From Apostichopus japonicus (taxonomy: Eukaryota > Echinodermata > Holothuroidea > Aspidochirotida > Stichopodidae), in contig NC_092561.1 of NCBI RefSeq assembly GCF_037975245.1, positions 2,683,501-2,747,500 of the forward strand: a DNA stretch of 64,000 nt, in the 5' to 3' direction. A program made the position numbers and the translations under genes. This document shows positions 1-15,483 of the stretch, piece by piece. Positions within the stretch are counted from its first letter, which is position 1. Each line of letters opens with the position of its first letter. The notes beneath the pieces are model-generated. The model worked only from the letters and a program-made list of their open reading frames with translations. It ran no database searches and was not told where the DNA came from.

Positions 1-786
1 GAGCCGAAATTGAGGCTCCACAAAATATCGAAGAAGAAACCCGTTCGAAACGATTGCAAGGAACATACAACGTGGTAAGAATTTATTAACGAAGCATTTA
101 AAACAAAATCCATTCCATTTTGTGCATGTGTTGTTGGAATTCGCGGAACTCCCTAAACCGTATTGTGCGTTGTGTTACGGTAACTAACAACCCATATGTA
201 CAGTGTGTGGCTATGTATTCATACATGTTCATATACTTAATAGGAGTAGTAGGGTTGGTTGCATACTTAAAGTTTGGCTCGGGGATGTAAGTTGCATTAT
301 GCAGCCATGCTAGGTAGGCATATGTTTTATTTCATACTCATTATTACTAGGCTAGTATTTTTTTGCAAATCAATTTTCTGAAACAAAAGAATGTTTCATG
401 ATACATGGAAGGTGTAAAATCACAACAAATGTAACCATAACTGTACATTGTATGCCTGCTTGTTATTGTGGACATCATGGGCCAACATTAATACATATTG
501 AACTTTCAAAAAAATTTTCCCCAGGCAGTACAGATTCATAGCCTACGGTCAACAGGTTCAATGGTACCGGGGGTTCCTAGCAAGACACGTCAGGTTTATG
601 CTACCATCATGTGCAGTCCAAAGGATCAGAAGTGAGTTTCCAGCCAATGGTCATTACACTGGATTCAAGTTGTCAGTAGAAAACTCATTGTATAGGAAGC
701 CTTGGTTGAGAAATTCCTCCAGAAACACCTTTTCTATTCTACGATTGTGTTGCATTATCAATCCGTCAGGGTTCCCTCAGTGTTGA
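1..786 (+). CDS. P2X7-like C-terminal domain gene, 3' part (two exons, partial)
   Basis: Exon 1..74 (open at the window edge) ends at a GTAAGA donor, and exon 525..786 follows a TTTTCCCCAG acceptor. Read in frame 1, the exon ends in TG; joined to the G at 525 this makes a Trp codon, after which the frame stays open to the TGA ending at 786. The downstream exon begins QYRFIAYGQQVQWYRG, then LARHVRF, LPSCAV, IRSEFP and YTGFK. This matches the cysteine-rich ballast-like region of P2X7 receptors, which occurs as a stand-alone intracellular domain in many invertebrate proteins. The family landmarks seen are YR-x-AY-x-Q, the PSCAV cysteine and the terminal YTGFK. No transmembrane or ATP-binding part of a P2X channel is visible, so this need not be a receptor. 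About 37 residues after YTGFK look unlike the family, so the true end may differ. It could also belong to a repeat-borne gene. The domain call is fairly secure; the splice model is inference. Confidence 0.55.
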
Positions 787-1036
787 TATATTGAAATTCA
801 AGACTTTTAATTCCGGATAAAAGGTTATTTTCCAGACCCAACATCAACAATGAAAGAAAAGGCATGTTTTGAAGCATTTGGACACAAGTATTGGCGTGAC
901 CGTGATGTCATATAATATGTGAATAAGGGAACGGGCATTGACCTTTTTAGGAGCATTTACCTCCCAGACGTTTGCTTCGTACCTTTAATCTGGAAGCCAA
1001 AATATCCATATCACCAATGATATTTGACAGAGAAGT

Positions 1037-1655
1037 AATAATGAAGACTAATGGAGGCAGCAGAACTCTCGAAAGTTTAGACTTTGTTTCTTCAGCAGCA
1101 GTTGGTTTGTTTTACAATCTTTCTTCAGAAACTCAGCAGTACACCCTGTTAATGGTCTTCGATTGTTTTAATGCGTGTGATGCTGTGTTTCACGTCGCCC
1201 GTCAGTGTTGTACGTGTCGTCGTGTGTGGGTAACATTTTTGCATGTGAGTTGCGTCGTGCAGTGTTTCTTGGTTTAAATTACCCTTTATTGTATTTGCTT
1301 CTGGATTATTGTAATTAATTTGTCACAACAACGATTGATAGTGATGGACATGCAACTGCTTTGTAGGCTTCAAGCAAAAAATTTCATGTAAGTTGTTTTT
1401 CTTTAAACCTCCTTTGATGTCACAAATTACATTAGTGTAATTTAAGAATGATAATGTTTATGGAAAGTACAGTTTTACTTTTATGTCATATACTACAATG
1501 ATTGTTGTTAATGTTAGTTTAGTCACAGGCTTGTTCAGATTGTCCAGAATGACTGTCTAGAACTGATATTGAATAAACTTTGTTCAATGATTTAAGACTT
1601 GAACTACGTTGTGTGAATTTTTGGCTCTGTGACTTTAAAATAAATCGCTTTGAGA
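1037..1655 (+). repeat. Dispersed repeat R1, copy 1, with two AATAAA signals
   Basis: About 620 bp is shared, inverted, with 51428-52025. The two copies align along their whole length with small indels. Each carries AATAAA-type signals near its 3' end in the same relative orientation (here around 1572 and 1640), so the sequence resembles the 3' end of a polyadenylated transcript or of a non-autonomous element. A short ORF at 972-1277 overlaps it, but its translation is only partly kept in the other copy and its function is not recognised. Confidence 0.6.
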
Positions 1656-2899
1656 TTTAAACACCCTTTGGAATAAATTCTTTTTACCTACCTATTTTGA
1701 CCCATCCCCATTACCCCCACTCCCTCCCCAACATAAAAAATGGTTTTCCTGGAATAGGAATAAGAAATTATTGCTATAACTAACTGATCCAGCATATTCC
1801 AGAAATAAATTGGGGCACTAAGATTTTTTCACAAGAAGATGTAACCCATCACTTCTGAAGCTAACCTCATAGCTTATTAGTATACAATAGAGCAATGAAG
1901 GGGTGTTAATTTAGATGATACAGCAAAATCTCTTCGTCCATTGCGACTTCAGTGTAGTAACGCTAGTACTATTACTACTAGTGCTCGGCCGCGCTACCTC
2001 CAATGGATCGCCACTTGCCCCATTGGAGGTTTCCTGTTCCCCGATCTGGTCTTCAGAGTAGTTTCTTGTGGATTTCTTGACAGAAGAACGACTCTTTTAT
2101 GTCGAACCGTTAAAGTCCATTTTGTTTTATTTCATAAAAAAAGGAGGGATCGTAGTATGCTTCCGTGAAGTGTTCGCTTCATACGGAGCTGCATACTGGC
2201 TAGGCCCAGTGAAATCGGCGCTGGTGTTGTGCACTAACTTGGTCATAATCGCCGTGTTTTTTCGTCCTTCAGCCATGGATGAAGGGCCTTTGTTTGGGAG
2301 GGGCCAAAGTGGCATTAGAGTGATATGGGGGAGGGTGTAAGGGGAGGGGGGCCCCCTCGCCTTTGGAAAATTTTGTATTGTATTGTAATTTACTAAAATA
2401 TTTATAAAACAAAGTTGGGATCATCTTTCTCAAGAAATTTTATTTCTCATAGGTTATAAATTTCTTACAACCAGCCTGTAACTGCAAAATTGTGTTAAAC
2501 TGTAAATCCTCATGCTCATACATTTACATAGCTCCCAACTCTTGAGAAGGCAAATGCTGGTCCATGCCACGAATCGCCGTCCTGGGTGACAGGCGCGTCG
2601 GAACGGAAAAATTATTGGGGGGCTAATGTATGGAGACTATCTAAGCGGAGCGCCACCATCGGTTGGCGCGGAGCGTACAAGAAAATTTTGGGTTTTTTCA
2701 AACCCCCAGATGGCCGGAAACGGCACTTCCCGAGTGTTTTATGCTGCGAATACATAGCCCTAAAATATGGGTCTCAAGTCTGCAGATTGCACGTAAAAGT
2801 CTGTAAAATCATTGTAATTTTGTATATTCGATGGTGCTTTAAGAGAGTAGCTATTACTCGAAGTGTACTCGCAAAGACGTTTTTGAGTGTGGTAAGGGC
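1656..2899. other. Non-coding stretch with a repeat fragment
   Basis: No supported gene. It holds a fragment at about 2635-2690 (shared motif AAGCGGAGCGCCACCA) that recurs at about 2968-3010 inside the next element, plus G-rich runs near 2335-2355 and 2925-2940. Overlapping ORFs of 60-130 codons here lie in different frames and on both strands and show no family features. Confidence 0.5.
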
Positions 2900-3302
2900 A
2901 GTGGCGGAGCTTGGGGTATTGGTCAGGGGGGGGGGGGAAAGAATGGTCTGTAGGGGCGCTTTCAACACTATCTAAGCGGAGCGCCACCACAGGTTGGCGC
3001 GGAGCGTACAGAAAAATTTTGGATAAAGATACTCCCTAGATTGCAGGAAATGACCCTTTCCGGGCCTTGCTAATTTGCAGATAAACGGAGAATAAATAGG
3101 TGTCGTCGCCATTTTGTCGGAAAATTACACCAACAGAATATGACAAATGTCAATAGGTATATGAGAGCGCAATAAAATAGTCAATAATCGCGAATAAGTA
3201 AAAAGTAGTGAAAAGCTGAAAAGGGCGCCAGCAGTCCATTTGCGTCCGTCCGGGGGGGGGGGCATCCGCCCCCTGACTGTGTATATATACGCTCCGCCGC
3301 TA
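2900..3302. mobile_element. Short TIR-type DNA element with G-rich end
   Basis: The ends are inverted: AGTGGCGGAGC on the left, and GCTCCGCCGCTA on the right. The interior has long G/C runs near both ends, with a poly-G at 3251-3262. The right two thirds recur in opposite orientation at about 47910-48200. There is no coding capacity. Family not assigned. Confidence 0.5.
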
Positions 3303-4221
3303 AGTAAGGGGATGTTGGAGAACTGGCTGAAATGAGGCAAGTCATTGGCCTAAGACGAAGTTGTGTTACGCTTACCGGTACTCACACTCACTGCTTCCAC
3401 TTTTCACGGGGCGTGAAGACGCGGTTGGGGTGACAATGTGGTCTATAGCCAGGGGACGGGCCGAGGGTCCCCCAGCAATTACTAAACTTATTACACCTAT
3501 ATAGTATACGTGTGCATCGGACAGATCGACAAGTATGCATTGAAAAATGGGCAGATGCACGTTTCGGAGCCTTGGTAAATATTGGGGGGGCTTATCATGC
3601 ATTTGCCCCCTCAACTTTTTCATTGGGGGGCTCCCTCCCCTTTTGAATTTTTTTGGAATCCTGGTGATGCCTACATGTAAAATGGTGGCACTTAGAAAGG
3701 CTTTTGTCACCCAAAATTTTCTGACAAATATGCATTTTTTTGTGTGTAACATCAATAAATTGAATAGTAGGTGATAATTCATTCTTTCCCGTGGCATGAA
3801 AATGTTCGCTGCTCGCCCCAATGAAAAGAATTATAGGCTAATTTGAGGTTCAAATGATGCTGTAAAGGAGGTTTTATACTCTATTATGCTAAATGCTAAA
3901 GAAATGATGGTTGCTAAGTCAAAATTTGATGCCAATTTTTTTTATGTATACTTGACAATTACAATGCGGTTTTTTCGGACGCTTGTGCGGGTCAGCGGGT
4001 TTGGGTGTTAGAATGCGGGTCTAATTCCCGCGAATTGCGGGTCAGTTGGGAGCTCTGCATTTAATTTTAAACCAGAAAACGAAAAGGTTAAGACTAGTCT
4101 ACCACTGCTATTCCTCTCGATTTTTTTAATTTCCAATCATATGATTTAGCGGATGTTCGGAAACACTTTTTGGCTCACCTTTGGGGCCCCCCTTGGCCCC
4201 CCCCTTGGATCCGCCAGTGTC
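3303..4221. other. Intergenic, no supported gene
   Basis: A 149-codon minus-strand ORF at 3372-3821 overlaps a repeat-like G/C-run segment (3580-3650) and resembles no known protein. A short tract at 3965-4060 repeats GCGGGT-type words. A CCCC-rich segment lies immediately before the LTR-like element. Confidence 0.4.
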
Positions 4222-4787
4222 TGTCGTGAGCTGCCCTTGAAGGGACAAATTCGGCAAAGGGTCATGTTGACTTATTCCCTACATCGGCCGAAATTGGCAA
4301 ATTCTTAAACTATTCCCTATACATCGGCGAAACTTGGCCAAATGTTAAACTATTCCTTACATCGGCCAAACTTGGCTAATACTCTAACTATTACCTATAT
4401 ATCGGCTAAAATTGGCAGATTGTTGAAAGTATTTCATTGTATGACGGTAGTATCGAAAATGTATAAGAGGGTGTGAAATTCCGCTTAGAATTTCACTTGT
4501 GGTTCGAGGTTCACAGACTCGGATAGCTAGAGTCAAGGTAGTATTCGCCCGTTAGTAGTACACTGAAAGACTCTCAGAGGTACCGCAGTCTGATTAGGTA
4601 TTTGTACTGGCACTGACCAGCAGTGTAGGAGGTATTGCTTTTGTAGTTACCAATTTACTAACCATTATTTTACTATTTCTCATACATTTTTCTTTCATAT
4701 AAGGTTCTTAGAGAATAAATATAAGTAACACCGCTCGACTCCTCTTCCGACATTTTTTCCCCTATCGCCTTCTCCGCGAACGCGACA
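4222..4787 (+). mobile_element. LTR-like element (solo LTR), block A
   Basis: Begins TGTCGTGAGC and ends GCGAACGCGACA, giving the inverted TGTCG...CGACA termini expected of an LTR. Inside are a TATAAGAG-type TATA box near 4460 and an AATAAA near 4714. Similarity to the copy at 13230 starts at the left terminus, since the left flanks are unrelated. All copies share the sequence to the right, so the insertion predates block duplication. No internal retroelement region and no matching target duplication is visible. Confidence 0.5.
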
Positions 4788-5135
4788 ATACATACTGTAC
4801 ATTTTCCAATTCCCAGCATCAGGACACAAATGATTTGGAAACATATTGCAATTCCCTACCAATTATTGATACCTAATATTTTATGATATAGCATTTATTG
4901 GTTAAACACATACGTAAAAAAAATGCGGCCTTCGGCATATTGTCACTACAATACCGATGCATTTGTTGGATACCAAGCTTTGCGCCCTCTCTAAAATGTG
5001 TCATGTGATAAATTACTGGGTGACTTTTATTAACACAAACCCCTATATATAATCACCTGGCATTGTGTGTATAGTGTCACTCTTGGCGCAGCGGATTCAG
5101 TTGAGTCTTTTGAGGGCATCAACCTGATAAATACC
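4788..5135 (+). promoter_or_regulatory. Duplicated promoter and first exon, copy A
   Basis: TATATAT at 5044-5050 lies about 30 bp upstream of an initiator-like TCACTC (5077-5082). A short transcribed segment then runs to a GTAAGT donor at 5136. The same arrangement occurs at 14020, 22061 and 58803. Here the exon lacks the 10 bases that keep copies B and C open, and the ATG is changed to TTG, so it cannot encode their 12-residue start. Confidence 0.5.
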
Positions 5136-5254
5136 GTAAGTACTGTACTCAAAGCACACTTCATATAGTATTGGTCCTTTATTTAAATTTCTTATATGAT
5201 TTCATTTATCGGTCCTATTGCTACAAGTATAGCCTAGGTGATAATAATATTCAA
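5136..5254. other. Intron-like start of block A
   Basis: Shared with blocks B, C and D downstream of the first-exon donor. No other feature is seen. Confidence 0.4.
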
Positions 5255-8200
5255 TAGAAGGAGTTTATTTGCACATAGACTACATACATTCATACATATA
5301 AGTGTGCTGTCCAATGCGTGGAACATCCATGATGTGCAGAGACTGTTGCAGTGATTGCTATTGTTCAACGTTACGTCGAGCTTCCTTGTTCTGTCTTTGC
5401 TAGGTAAACTCGTCATATCCTACATATTGGTTAAGTTAAGTTGATACTATTAAGCCGATCATAAATGTTTTGAGATCTTAAATAAGGTTGGGTTTTTTGC
5501 ATAGCTGACTTGTTGTTAACGAGGAAATAAGGAATGGATAAACGGTTTTCCCATATTGTTTGTGAAAGTAATACCACGCCCAGTTGTATTGCAAAGTGTG
5601 ACGGTTCATATTAGTTTAGTTTATAAGCACATAGGCTACATACATTCATACACATAAGTGTGCTGTCCAATGGGTGGAACATCCATGATGTGCAGAGACT
5701 GTTGCAGTGATTGCTATTGTTCAACGTTACGTCGAGCTTCCTTGTTCTGTCTTTGCTAGGTAAACTCGTCATATCCTACGTATTGGTTAAGTTAAGTTGA
5801 TACTACTAAGCCGATCATAAATGTTTTAGATCTTAAATAAGGTTGGGTTTTTTTTGCATAGATGACTTGTTGTTAACTAGGAAATAAGGAATGGGTTAAC
5901 GGTTTTCCTATATTGTTTGTGAAAGTAATACCACGCCCAGTTGTATTGCATGCGTAGGCCAACATGCTTTGGGTTGTTAATGTACTGTGTGTATGCCTTT
6001 GTAGTGTATTTACCGTACTACAATAGAGTACATCGGAATCTCAGTATTTACAAAGCCGAGAAGTTAATTTCCGTCAGGAATTTGTAAGCTATTCTATTGG
6101 GAAAATGGATATGAGATGAAGTATTACAGTTGTGTGACGGTTAATATTAGTTTACTTTATAAGCACATAGGCTACATACATTCATACACATAAGTGTGCT
6201 GTCCAATGCGTGGAACATCCATGATGTGCAGAGACTGTTGCATGATTGCTATTGTTCAACGTTACGTCGAGCTTCCTTGTTCTGTCTTTGCTAGGTACAC
6301 TCGTCATATCCTACCTATTGGTTAAGTTAAGTTGATACTACTAAGGCGATCATAAATGTTTTGAGATCTTAAATAAGGTTGGTTTTTTTTTGCATAGATG
6401 ACTTGTTGTTAACTAGGAAATAAGGAATGGATAAACGGTTTTCCCATATTGTTTGTGAAAGTAATACCACGCCCAGTTGTATTGCAAAGTGTGACGGTTA
6501 ATATTAGTTTAGTTTATAAGCACATAGGCTACATACATTCATACACATAAGTGTGCTGTGCAATGCGTGGAACATCCATGATGTGCAGAGACTGTTGCAT
6601 GATCGCTATTGTTCAACGTTACGTGGAGCTTCCTTGTTCTGTCTTTGCTAGGTAAACTCGTCATATCCTACCTATTGGCTAAGTTAAGTTGATACTACTA
6701 AGGCGATCATAAATGTTTTGAGATCTTAAATAAGGTTGGTTTTTTTTGCATAGATGACTTGTTGTTAACGAGGAAATAAGGAATGGATAAACGGTTTTCC
6801 TATATTGTTTATGAAAGTAATACCACGCCCAGTTGTATTGCAAAGTGTGACGGGTCATATTAGTTTAGTTTATAAGCACATAGGCTACATACATTCATAC
6901 ACATAAGTGTGCTGTCCAATGCGTGGAACATCCATGATGTGCAGAGACTGTTGCATGATTGCTATTGTTCAACGTTACGTCGAGCTTCCTTGTTCTGTCT
7001 TTGCTAGGTACACTCGTCATATCCTACCTATTGGTTAAGTTAAGTTGATACTACTAAGCCGATCATAAATGTTTTGAGATCTTAAATAAGGTTGTTTTTT
7101 TTGCATAGATGACTTGTTGTTAACGAGGAAATAAGGAATGGATAAACGGTTTTCCCATATTGTTTGTGAAAGTAATACCACGCCCAGTTGTATTGCAAAG
7201 TGTGACGGTTAATATTAGTTTAGTTTATAAGCACATAGGCTACATACATTCATACACATAAGTGTGCTGTCCAATGCGTGGAACATCCATGATGTGCAGA
7301 GACTGTTGCATGATCGCTATTGTTCAACGTTACGTGGAGCTTCCTTGTTCTGTCTTTGCTAGGTAAACTCGTCATATCCTACCTATTGGCTAAGTTAAGT
7401 TGATACTACTAAGGCGATCATAAATGTTTTGAGATCTTAAATAAGGTTTTTTTTTTTTTGCATAGATGACTTGTTGTTAACGAGGAAATAAGGAATGGAT
7501 AAACGGTTTTCCTATATTGTTTATGAAAGTAATACCACGCCCAGTTGTATTGCAAAGTGTGACGGTTAATATTAGTTTAGTTTATACGCACATAGGCTAC
7601 ATACATTCATACACATAAGTGTGCTGTCCAATGCGTGGAACATCCATGATGTGCAGAGACTGTTGCATGATTGCTATTGTTCAACGTTACGTCGAGCTTC
7701 CTTGTTCTGTCTTTGCTAGGTAAACTCGTCATATCCTACCTATTGGTTAAGTTAAGTTGATACTACTAAGCCGATCATAAATGTTTTGAGATCTTAAATA
7801 AGGTTGTTTTTTTTGCATAGATGACTTGTTGTTAACGAGGAAATAAGGAATGGATAAACGGTTTTCCCATATTGTTTGTGAAAGTAATACCACGCCCAGT
7901 TGTATTGCAAAGTGTGACGGTTAATATTAGTTTAGTTTATAAGCACATAGGCTACATACATTCATACACATAAGTGTGCTGTGCAATGCGTGGAACATCC
8001 ATGATGTGCAGAGACTGTTGCATGATCGCTATTGTTCAACGTTACGTCGAGCTTCCTTGTTCTGTCTTTGCTAGGTAAACTCGTCATATCCTACCTATTG
8101 GCTAAGTTAAGTTGATACTACTAAGGCGATCATAAATGTTTTGAGATCTTAAATAAGGTTGGTTTTTTTTGCATAGATGACTTGTTGTTAACTAGGAAAT

Positions 8201-8805
8201 AAGGAATGGATAAACGGTTTTCCTATATTGTTTGTGAAAGTAATACCACACCCAGTTGTATTGCAAAGTGTGACGGTTAATATTAGTTGAGTTTATAGGC
8301 ACATAGGCTACATACATTCATACACATAAGTGTGCTGTCCAATGCGTGGAACATCCATGATGTGCAGAGACTGTTGCATGATTGCTATTGTTCAACGTTA
8401 CGTCGAGCTTCCTTGTTCTGTCTTTGCTAAGTAAACTCGTCATATCCTACCTATTGGTTAAGTTAAGTTGATACTACTAAGCCGATCATAAATGTTTTAG
8501 ATCTTAAATGAGGTTTTTTTTTTTTGCATAGATGACTTGTTGTTAACTAGGAAATAAGGAATGGATAAACGGTTTTCCTATAATGTTTGTGAAAGTAATT
8601 CCACGCCCAGTTGTATTGCATGCGAGGCCAACATGCTTTGGGTTGTTAATGTACTGCGTGTATGCCTTTGTAGCGTGATGACTACAATAGAGTACATCGG
8701 AGTCTCAGTATTAACAAAGCTGACAAATAAATTTCCGTCGGGATTTGTAAGCCATTCTATCGGGAAAATGGATATGAGATGAAGTATTACAATTTTGTGA
8801 CGGTT
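5255..8805 (+). repeat. Tandem array A, nine units of about 357 or 530 bp
   Basis: Units start (GCACATAG word) near 5270, 5627, 6161, 6518, 6874, 7229, 7587, 7941 and 8297. Seven are about 357 bp. Units 2 and 9 are long because they keep a segment of about 175 bp that begins at the GCATGCG word; in the short units it is missing between TTGTATTGCA and AGTGTGACGG. From unit 4, units alternate in diagnostic bases (GATCGCT/GGCTAAG/AAGGCG versus GATTGCT/GGTTAAG/AAGCCG), which indicates a dimer of about 712 bp. Each unit has a pyrimidine tract followed by a CTAG|GTAAAC-like junction and a TACTAAG word. Confidence 0.9.
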
Positions 8806-9590
8806 AATATTAATGAATCATAATATCTTTTGAGTTTTGGTATGACACAGAATGTACCATTTCGAAGATGTTTGTGTGTATCGTTTGCTGATACTTGACA
8901 AAAGTGAATAGCTTAATGATTAGCAACGCCATAGCTGCCGGGGTGGGGGGGGGGGGCGGGGTCATTGACATCATCATTGAGTCGTCACTAGGGGATTTCC
9001 CAAATTGCATCATCTGCTGCAGTTTGGACTGCTAGTGCATAGAGTTGAACTGAGTTATTCCTAGTGTTCGTTAAGACCTCGGTGAAGTTAATGTATATTT
9101 TCTTGATAGTAAAAAGGGGTATATCTGGCAATAATGAATTCTGCCACACTGTAAATTGGGTGGAATCACCTAAAGTCCTTGAATTGAATCTTGAGTCAGA
9201 AGCCTAAAATAAATAAGATGTCAATTTCAAAATACCTAATATGCCTAAGGAGAGCAAGTTACTTTGTATGTTTCGGTTATATTTTACCGTTCTTCGTTTA
9301 TATGACCCGATATACTGAAATAAACTTGCACTTGAGGTACAGATTACAGCACAGTACCTGTTGGAGGTTTTGAAACATGTGCTTCGGTATAGGTGCGCAA
9401 GGAAAAGGGATTGAATGGTGTGTGTGGGTACATTAATAACAATACGTGTATGCAAGGAATCGCAATTTCTATAATTTCAATTCGGTATATCTAAGAGGAA
9501 CCGGCGCTGTTTAAAACGTGCTGTAACAGTTAAAGGATGCTTGTAATTATCCAAATGGCAGTAGCCACAAGTGTCTATAGACCAATGTAA
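8806..9590 (+). repeat. Right flank of array A, duplicated at 61670-62165 and 63400-63630
   Basis: Sequence after the array matches the right flank of array D, beginning at AATGAATCAT and continuing through CACTGTAAATTGGGTGG and GCTGTAACAGTTAAAG. Copy A has a G-run at 8940-8960 absent from copy D. Copy D is interrupted by an insertion carrying a TIR element. No coding region is supported. Confidence 0.75.
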
Positions 9591-12968
<3,378 letters not shown>

Positions 12969-13229
12969 TGTATCTTGTCCACAACAAGTAAAGTATACTT
13001 TGCAACGGTCAAAGCGTCCTCAATTTTATCTCTCAAAATAGCCATAGTATGTGTGTAGCATAGCTACTAATTTGTTACTTTGTTTGTATTAAGTCTGGGA
13101 ATGCAGCGGGCGGCTGACCGGTTGGGAGAGTGATGTGTTTTTGCTTCTAATATTTTTGCAAAGTTGGAGGTCATCAAGGTCATTAAACTTGCGGAGGTTA
13201 GACCTGCCGATTCAAAACAACGGCGTATC

Positions 13230-13766
13230 TGTCGTGAGCTGCCCTTGAAGGGACAAATTCGGCAGAGGGTCATTTTGGCTAATTCGTTAACTATTCCTTA
13301 CATTGGCCGAAATTGGCAAAATGTTAAACTGTGTCCAACATCGGCCAAAATTGGCTAATTCTTTAACTATTCCCTATACATCGGCTAAAATTGGCAGATT
13401 GTTTAACGTATTTCATTGTATGACAGTAGTATCGAAAATGTCTAAAAGGGGGTGAAATTCCGCTTAGAAGTTCACTTGTGGTTCGAGGTTCACAGACTCG
13501 GATATAGATAGAGTCAACGTAGTATTCGCAAGTTAGTAGTACAATTAAAGTTTCTCAGAGGTAACGTAGTCTGATAAAGTATTTGTACTGTAACTGACCA
13601 GCAGTGTAGGAGGTATTGCTTTTGTAGTAACCAATTTACTAAACATTATATTACTATTCCTCACACTTTTTTCTTTCATATAAGGTTCATAGATAAAAAA
13701 ATTAAGTAACACCGCTCGACTCCTCTTCCATTTTCTTTTCCTATCGCCTTCTCCGCGAACGCGACA
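13230..13766 (+). mobile_element. LTR-like element, block B copy
   Basis: Same element as at 4222-4787, starting TGTCGTGAGC and ending GCGACA, 537 bp. Its left flank is unrelated to block A and its right flank is shared. The TATA-like word is changed to CTAAAAGG here. Confidence 0.5.
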
Positions 13767-14117
13767 ATACATATACTGTACAGTTTCCAATTCCCAGCAT
13801 CAGTATACAAATGATTTGGAAACATATAGCAATTCCCTACCAATTATTGATCCCTAATATTTTATGATATAGCATTTGTTGGTTATACACATACGTAGAA
13901 AACGCGGCCCTCAGCATATTGCCACTACAGTACTGATGAATTGAGGTTCGAACTTTGGCGCCCTCTCTAGTATATGTCATATGATAAATTACTGGGTCAA
14001 TTTTGTTTTCACAAATCCCTATATATAATCGCCCTGGTGTGTAACGTGGCACTCTAAGCACAGCGGAACCAGTCGAGTCCTATGAGAGCATCGACCATTT
14101 TGAAACTGATAAATACC
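13767..14117 (+). promoter_or_regulatory. Duplicated promoter and first exon, copy B (12 codons)
   Basis: TATATATA at 14020-14027 lies about 28 bp before GGCACTCT. The ATG at 14082 opens MRASTILKLINT, which runs without a stop into a GTAAGTAC donor at 14118, phase 0. Copy C encodes the same 12 residues. Conservation of the frame in two copies supports a real coding first exon. No GIMAP body follows copy B within reach. Confidence 0.5.
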
Positions 14118-14213
14118 GTAAGTACTCAAATCACACATGTTATAATATTGATCCTTTATTTAACTTTTTTATGTGATTTCATTTATCGGTCTGATTGCTA
14201 TAAATATAGCCTA

Positions 14214-14372
14214 CAATCGTCGACAAAAATAGATGGGACACCCCACTCCCCGTATCAATGTTGCAGTTTCTGAGCGCTTTTGGCTACAACATTGAACGGG
14301 GTGAAGGGGGTGCGCTTAAGCCAATATCGCTCGTTGCTGCTCATACTGTCCCATCATTTTTGTCGAGGATTG
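14214..14372. mobile_element. Tc1/mariner-type MITE, 159 bp
   Basis: Left end CAATCGTCGACAAAAAT; the right end is its near-perfect inverse (ATTTTTGTCGAGGATTG), followed by TCCCATC-type words on both sides. It is flanked by TA dinucleotides at 14212-14213 and 14373-14374. The equivalent position in block C (near 22252) lacks the insert, which marks the boundaries. Confidence 0.8.
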
Positions 14373-14931
14373 TAGATGATAATATGAGTAAGTATTAGGA
14401 GGTTATTAGCACTAGGGAACATTTATCTATTCAGCTCATATGCTCATCTCATTAATTAATCCATAGATCCCAAGTGATCCGCATTTAGTCACACAAACCG
14501 CCGCAAAACTCCGAGAAACTCGCCTTTTCGATAAACAAAAGTTGCTTAAAAATACTTCAGATTAGCTACCATCAAGTGTTTTCCAGCTCATTAAATTCAT
14601 TTTCAAATTCCTTTCCAAAGTATAATGGTCTGATTTGCTGAATAATTAACACTATGGACGGCATTACCATGCTTCTTAAATCTTGTTCGTTAAAATGGAA
14701 AGCTGACATTTTTTTGCCAATATTGAATCTATCAAAACTAAATTTCCCAGTCAAATTCGGTGAAAATATTGAAAACTAGAATCATTTAAGCCAACTGTGG
14801 GGGTCAAATTCCCAAGGAAATGCCACCTTCATGCACGTAGGCATCATGAGAATTTATATTATTCCAAAAGGTACCCTCCAAGTATACCCCTCCCTTAATA
14901 TCCCTTCCCTATAGTCCACAGACATATACAA

Positions 14932-15180
14932 AGCGTTAGCTCAGTGGTTAACGTCGGTACCTTTCAATCATAAGGTCCCCGGTTCGAGTCACTTCCAGAT
15001 TAATGTATGTCGTCCAGTTACAGAGTTGTTGACAATTGACAATTCATAATCATGGATGTTAAGTATGAATCTAAGAGTCTGACTTCGGTCAGCTTGCGGC
15101 TTTGATAAGCCAATGAGGCTTCTCCGCGAGTTCCTGCTTGCAGGAGGATCTAATATATACATATACATATACATATACAT
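14932..15180 (+). mobile_element. tRNA-derived SINE
   Basis: A tRNA-like head has box A TAGCTCAGTGGT (near 14938) and box B GGTTCGAGTCA (14981-14991). A body of about 150 bp and a short (ATACAT)n tail (15151-15180) follow. Flanking words CATATACAAAG and CATAAACAAAG form a near-perfect target duplication. Block C (near 22795) has the empty site. The anticodon loop is 8 nt and there is no 3' acceptor stem, so this is not a functional tRNA gene. Confidence 0.85.
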
Positions 15181-15483
15181 AAACAAAGGACAGATCAGTG
15201 ATGGACCAGCATTTCGCTTCTGCAAACTTGAGAACTATGTTATCTTTTCGCTTAGCATTATGTCAGTAAATGTATCGGCTGTGTTACATGGCATCCAGCT
15301 GTTGATTGTGTAGTTAATGAAGTGCATCACTCACTAACATAATAAAGAGCCTTTCCATAAGACAGTGAAGCTGAGACAGCACGTTGACGAATTTTGAGCC
15401 GTTTCCTCTGTCAATTTCTATCTCCAGGTGCCCAAACAGTGTCTTGTAATGGGTTGAAATTAAGATCACCTAAATTTCCTATT

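Noticed and set aside
2068-3821. Overlapping ORFs of 75-149 codons on both strands
   Set aside because: They overlap one another and repeat elements, and lack motifs or splice-supported structure.
8561-8782. 73-codon ORF in the last array unit
   Set aside because: Exists only in one unit; the frame is broken in all other copies of the same segment.
5255-8805. CRISPR-like array
   Set aside because: Units are 357-530 bp with no short repeat/unique spacer pattern, in a eukaryotic genome.
14933-15000. tRNA gene
   Set aside because: Box A and box B are present, but the anticodon loop has 8 nt, there is no acceptor-stem closure, and a SINE body, tail and target duplication surround it.
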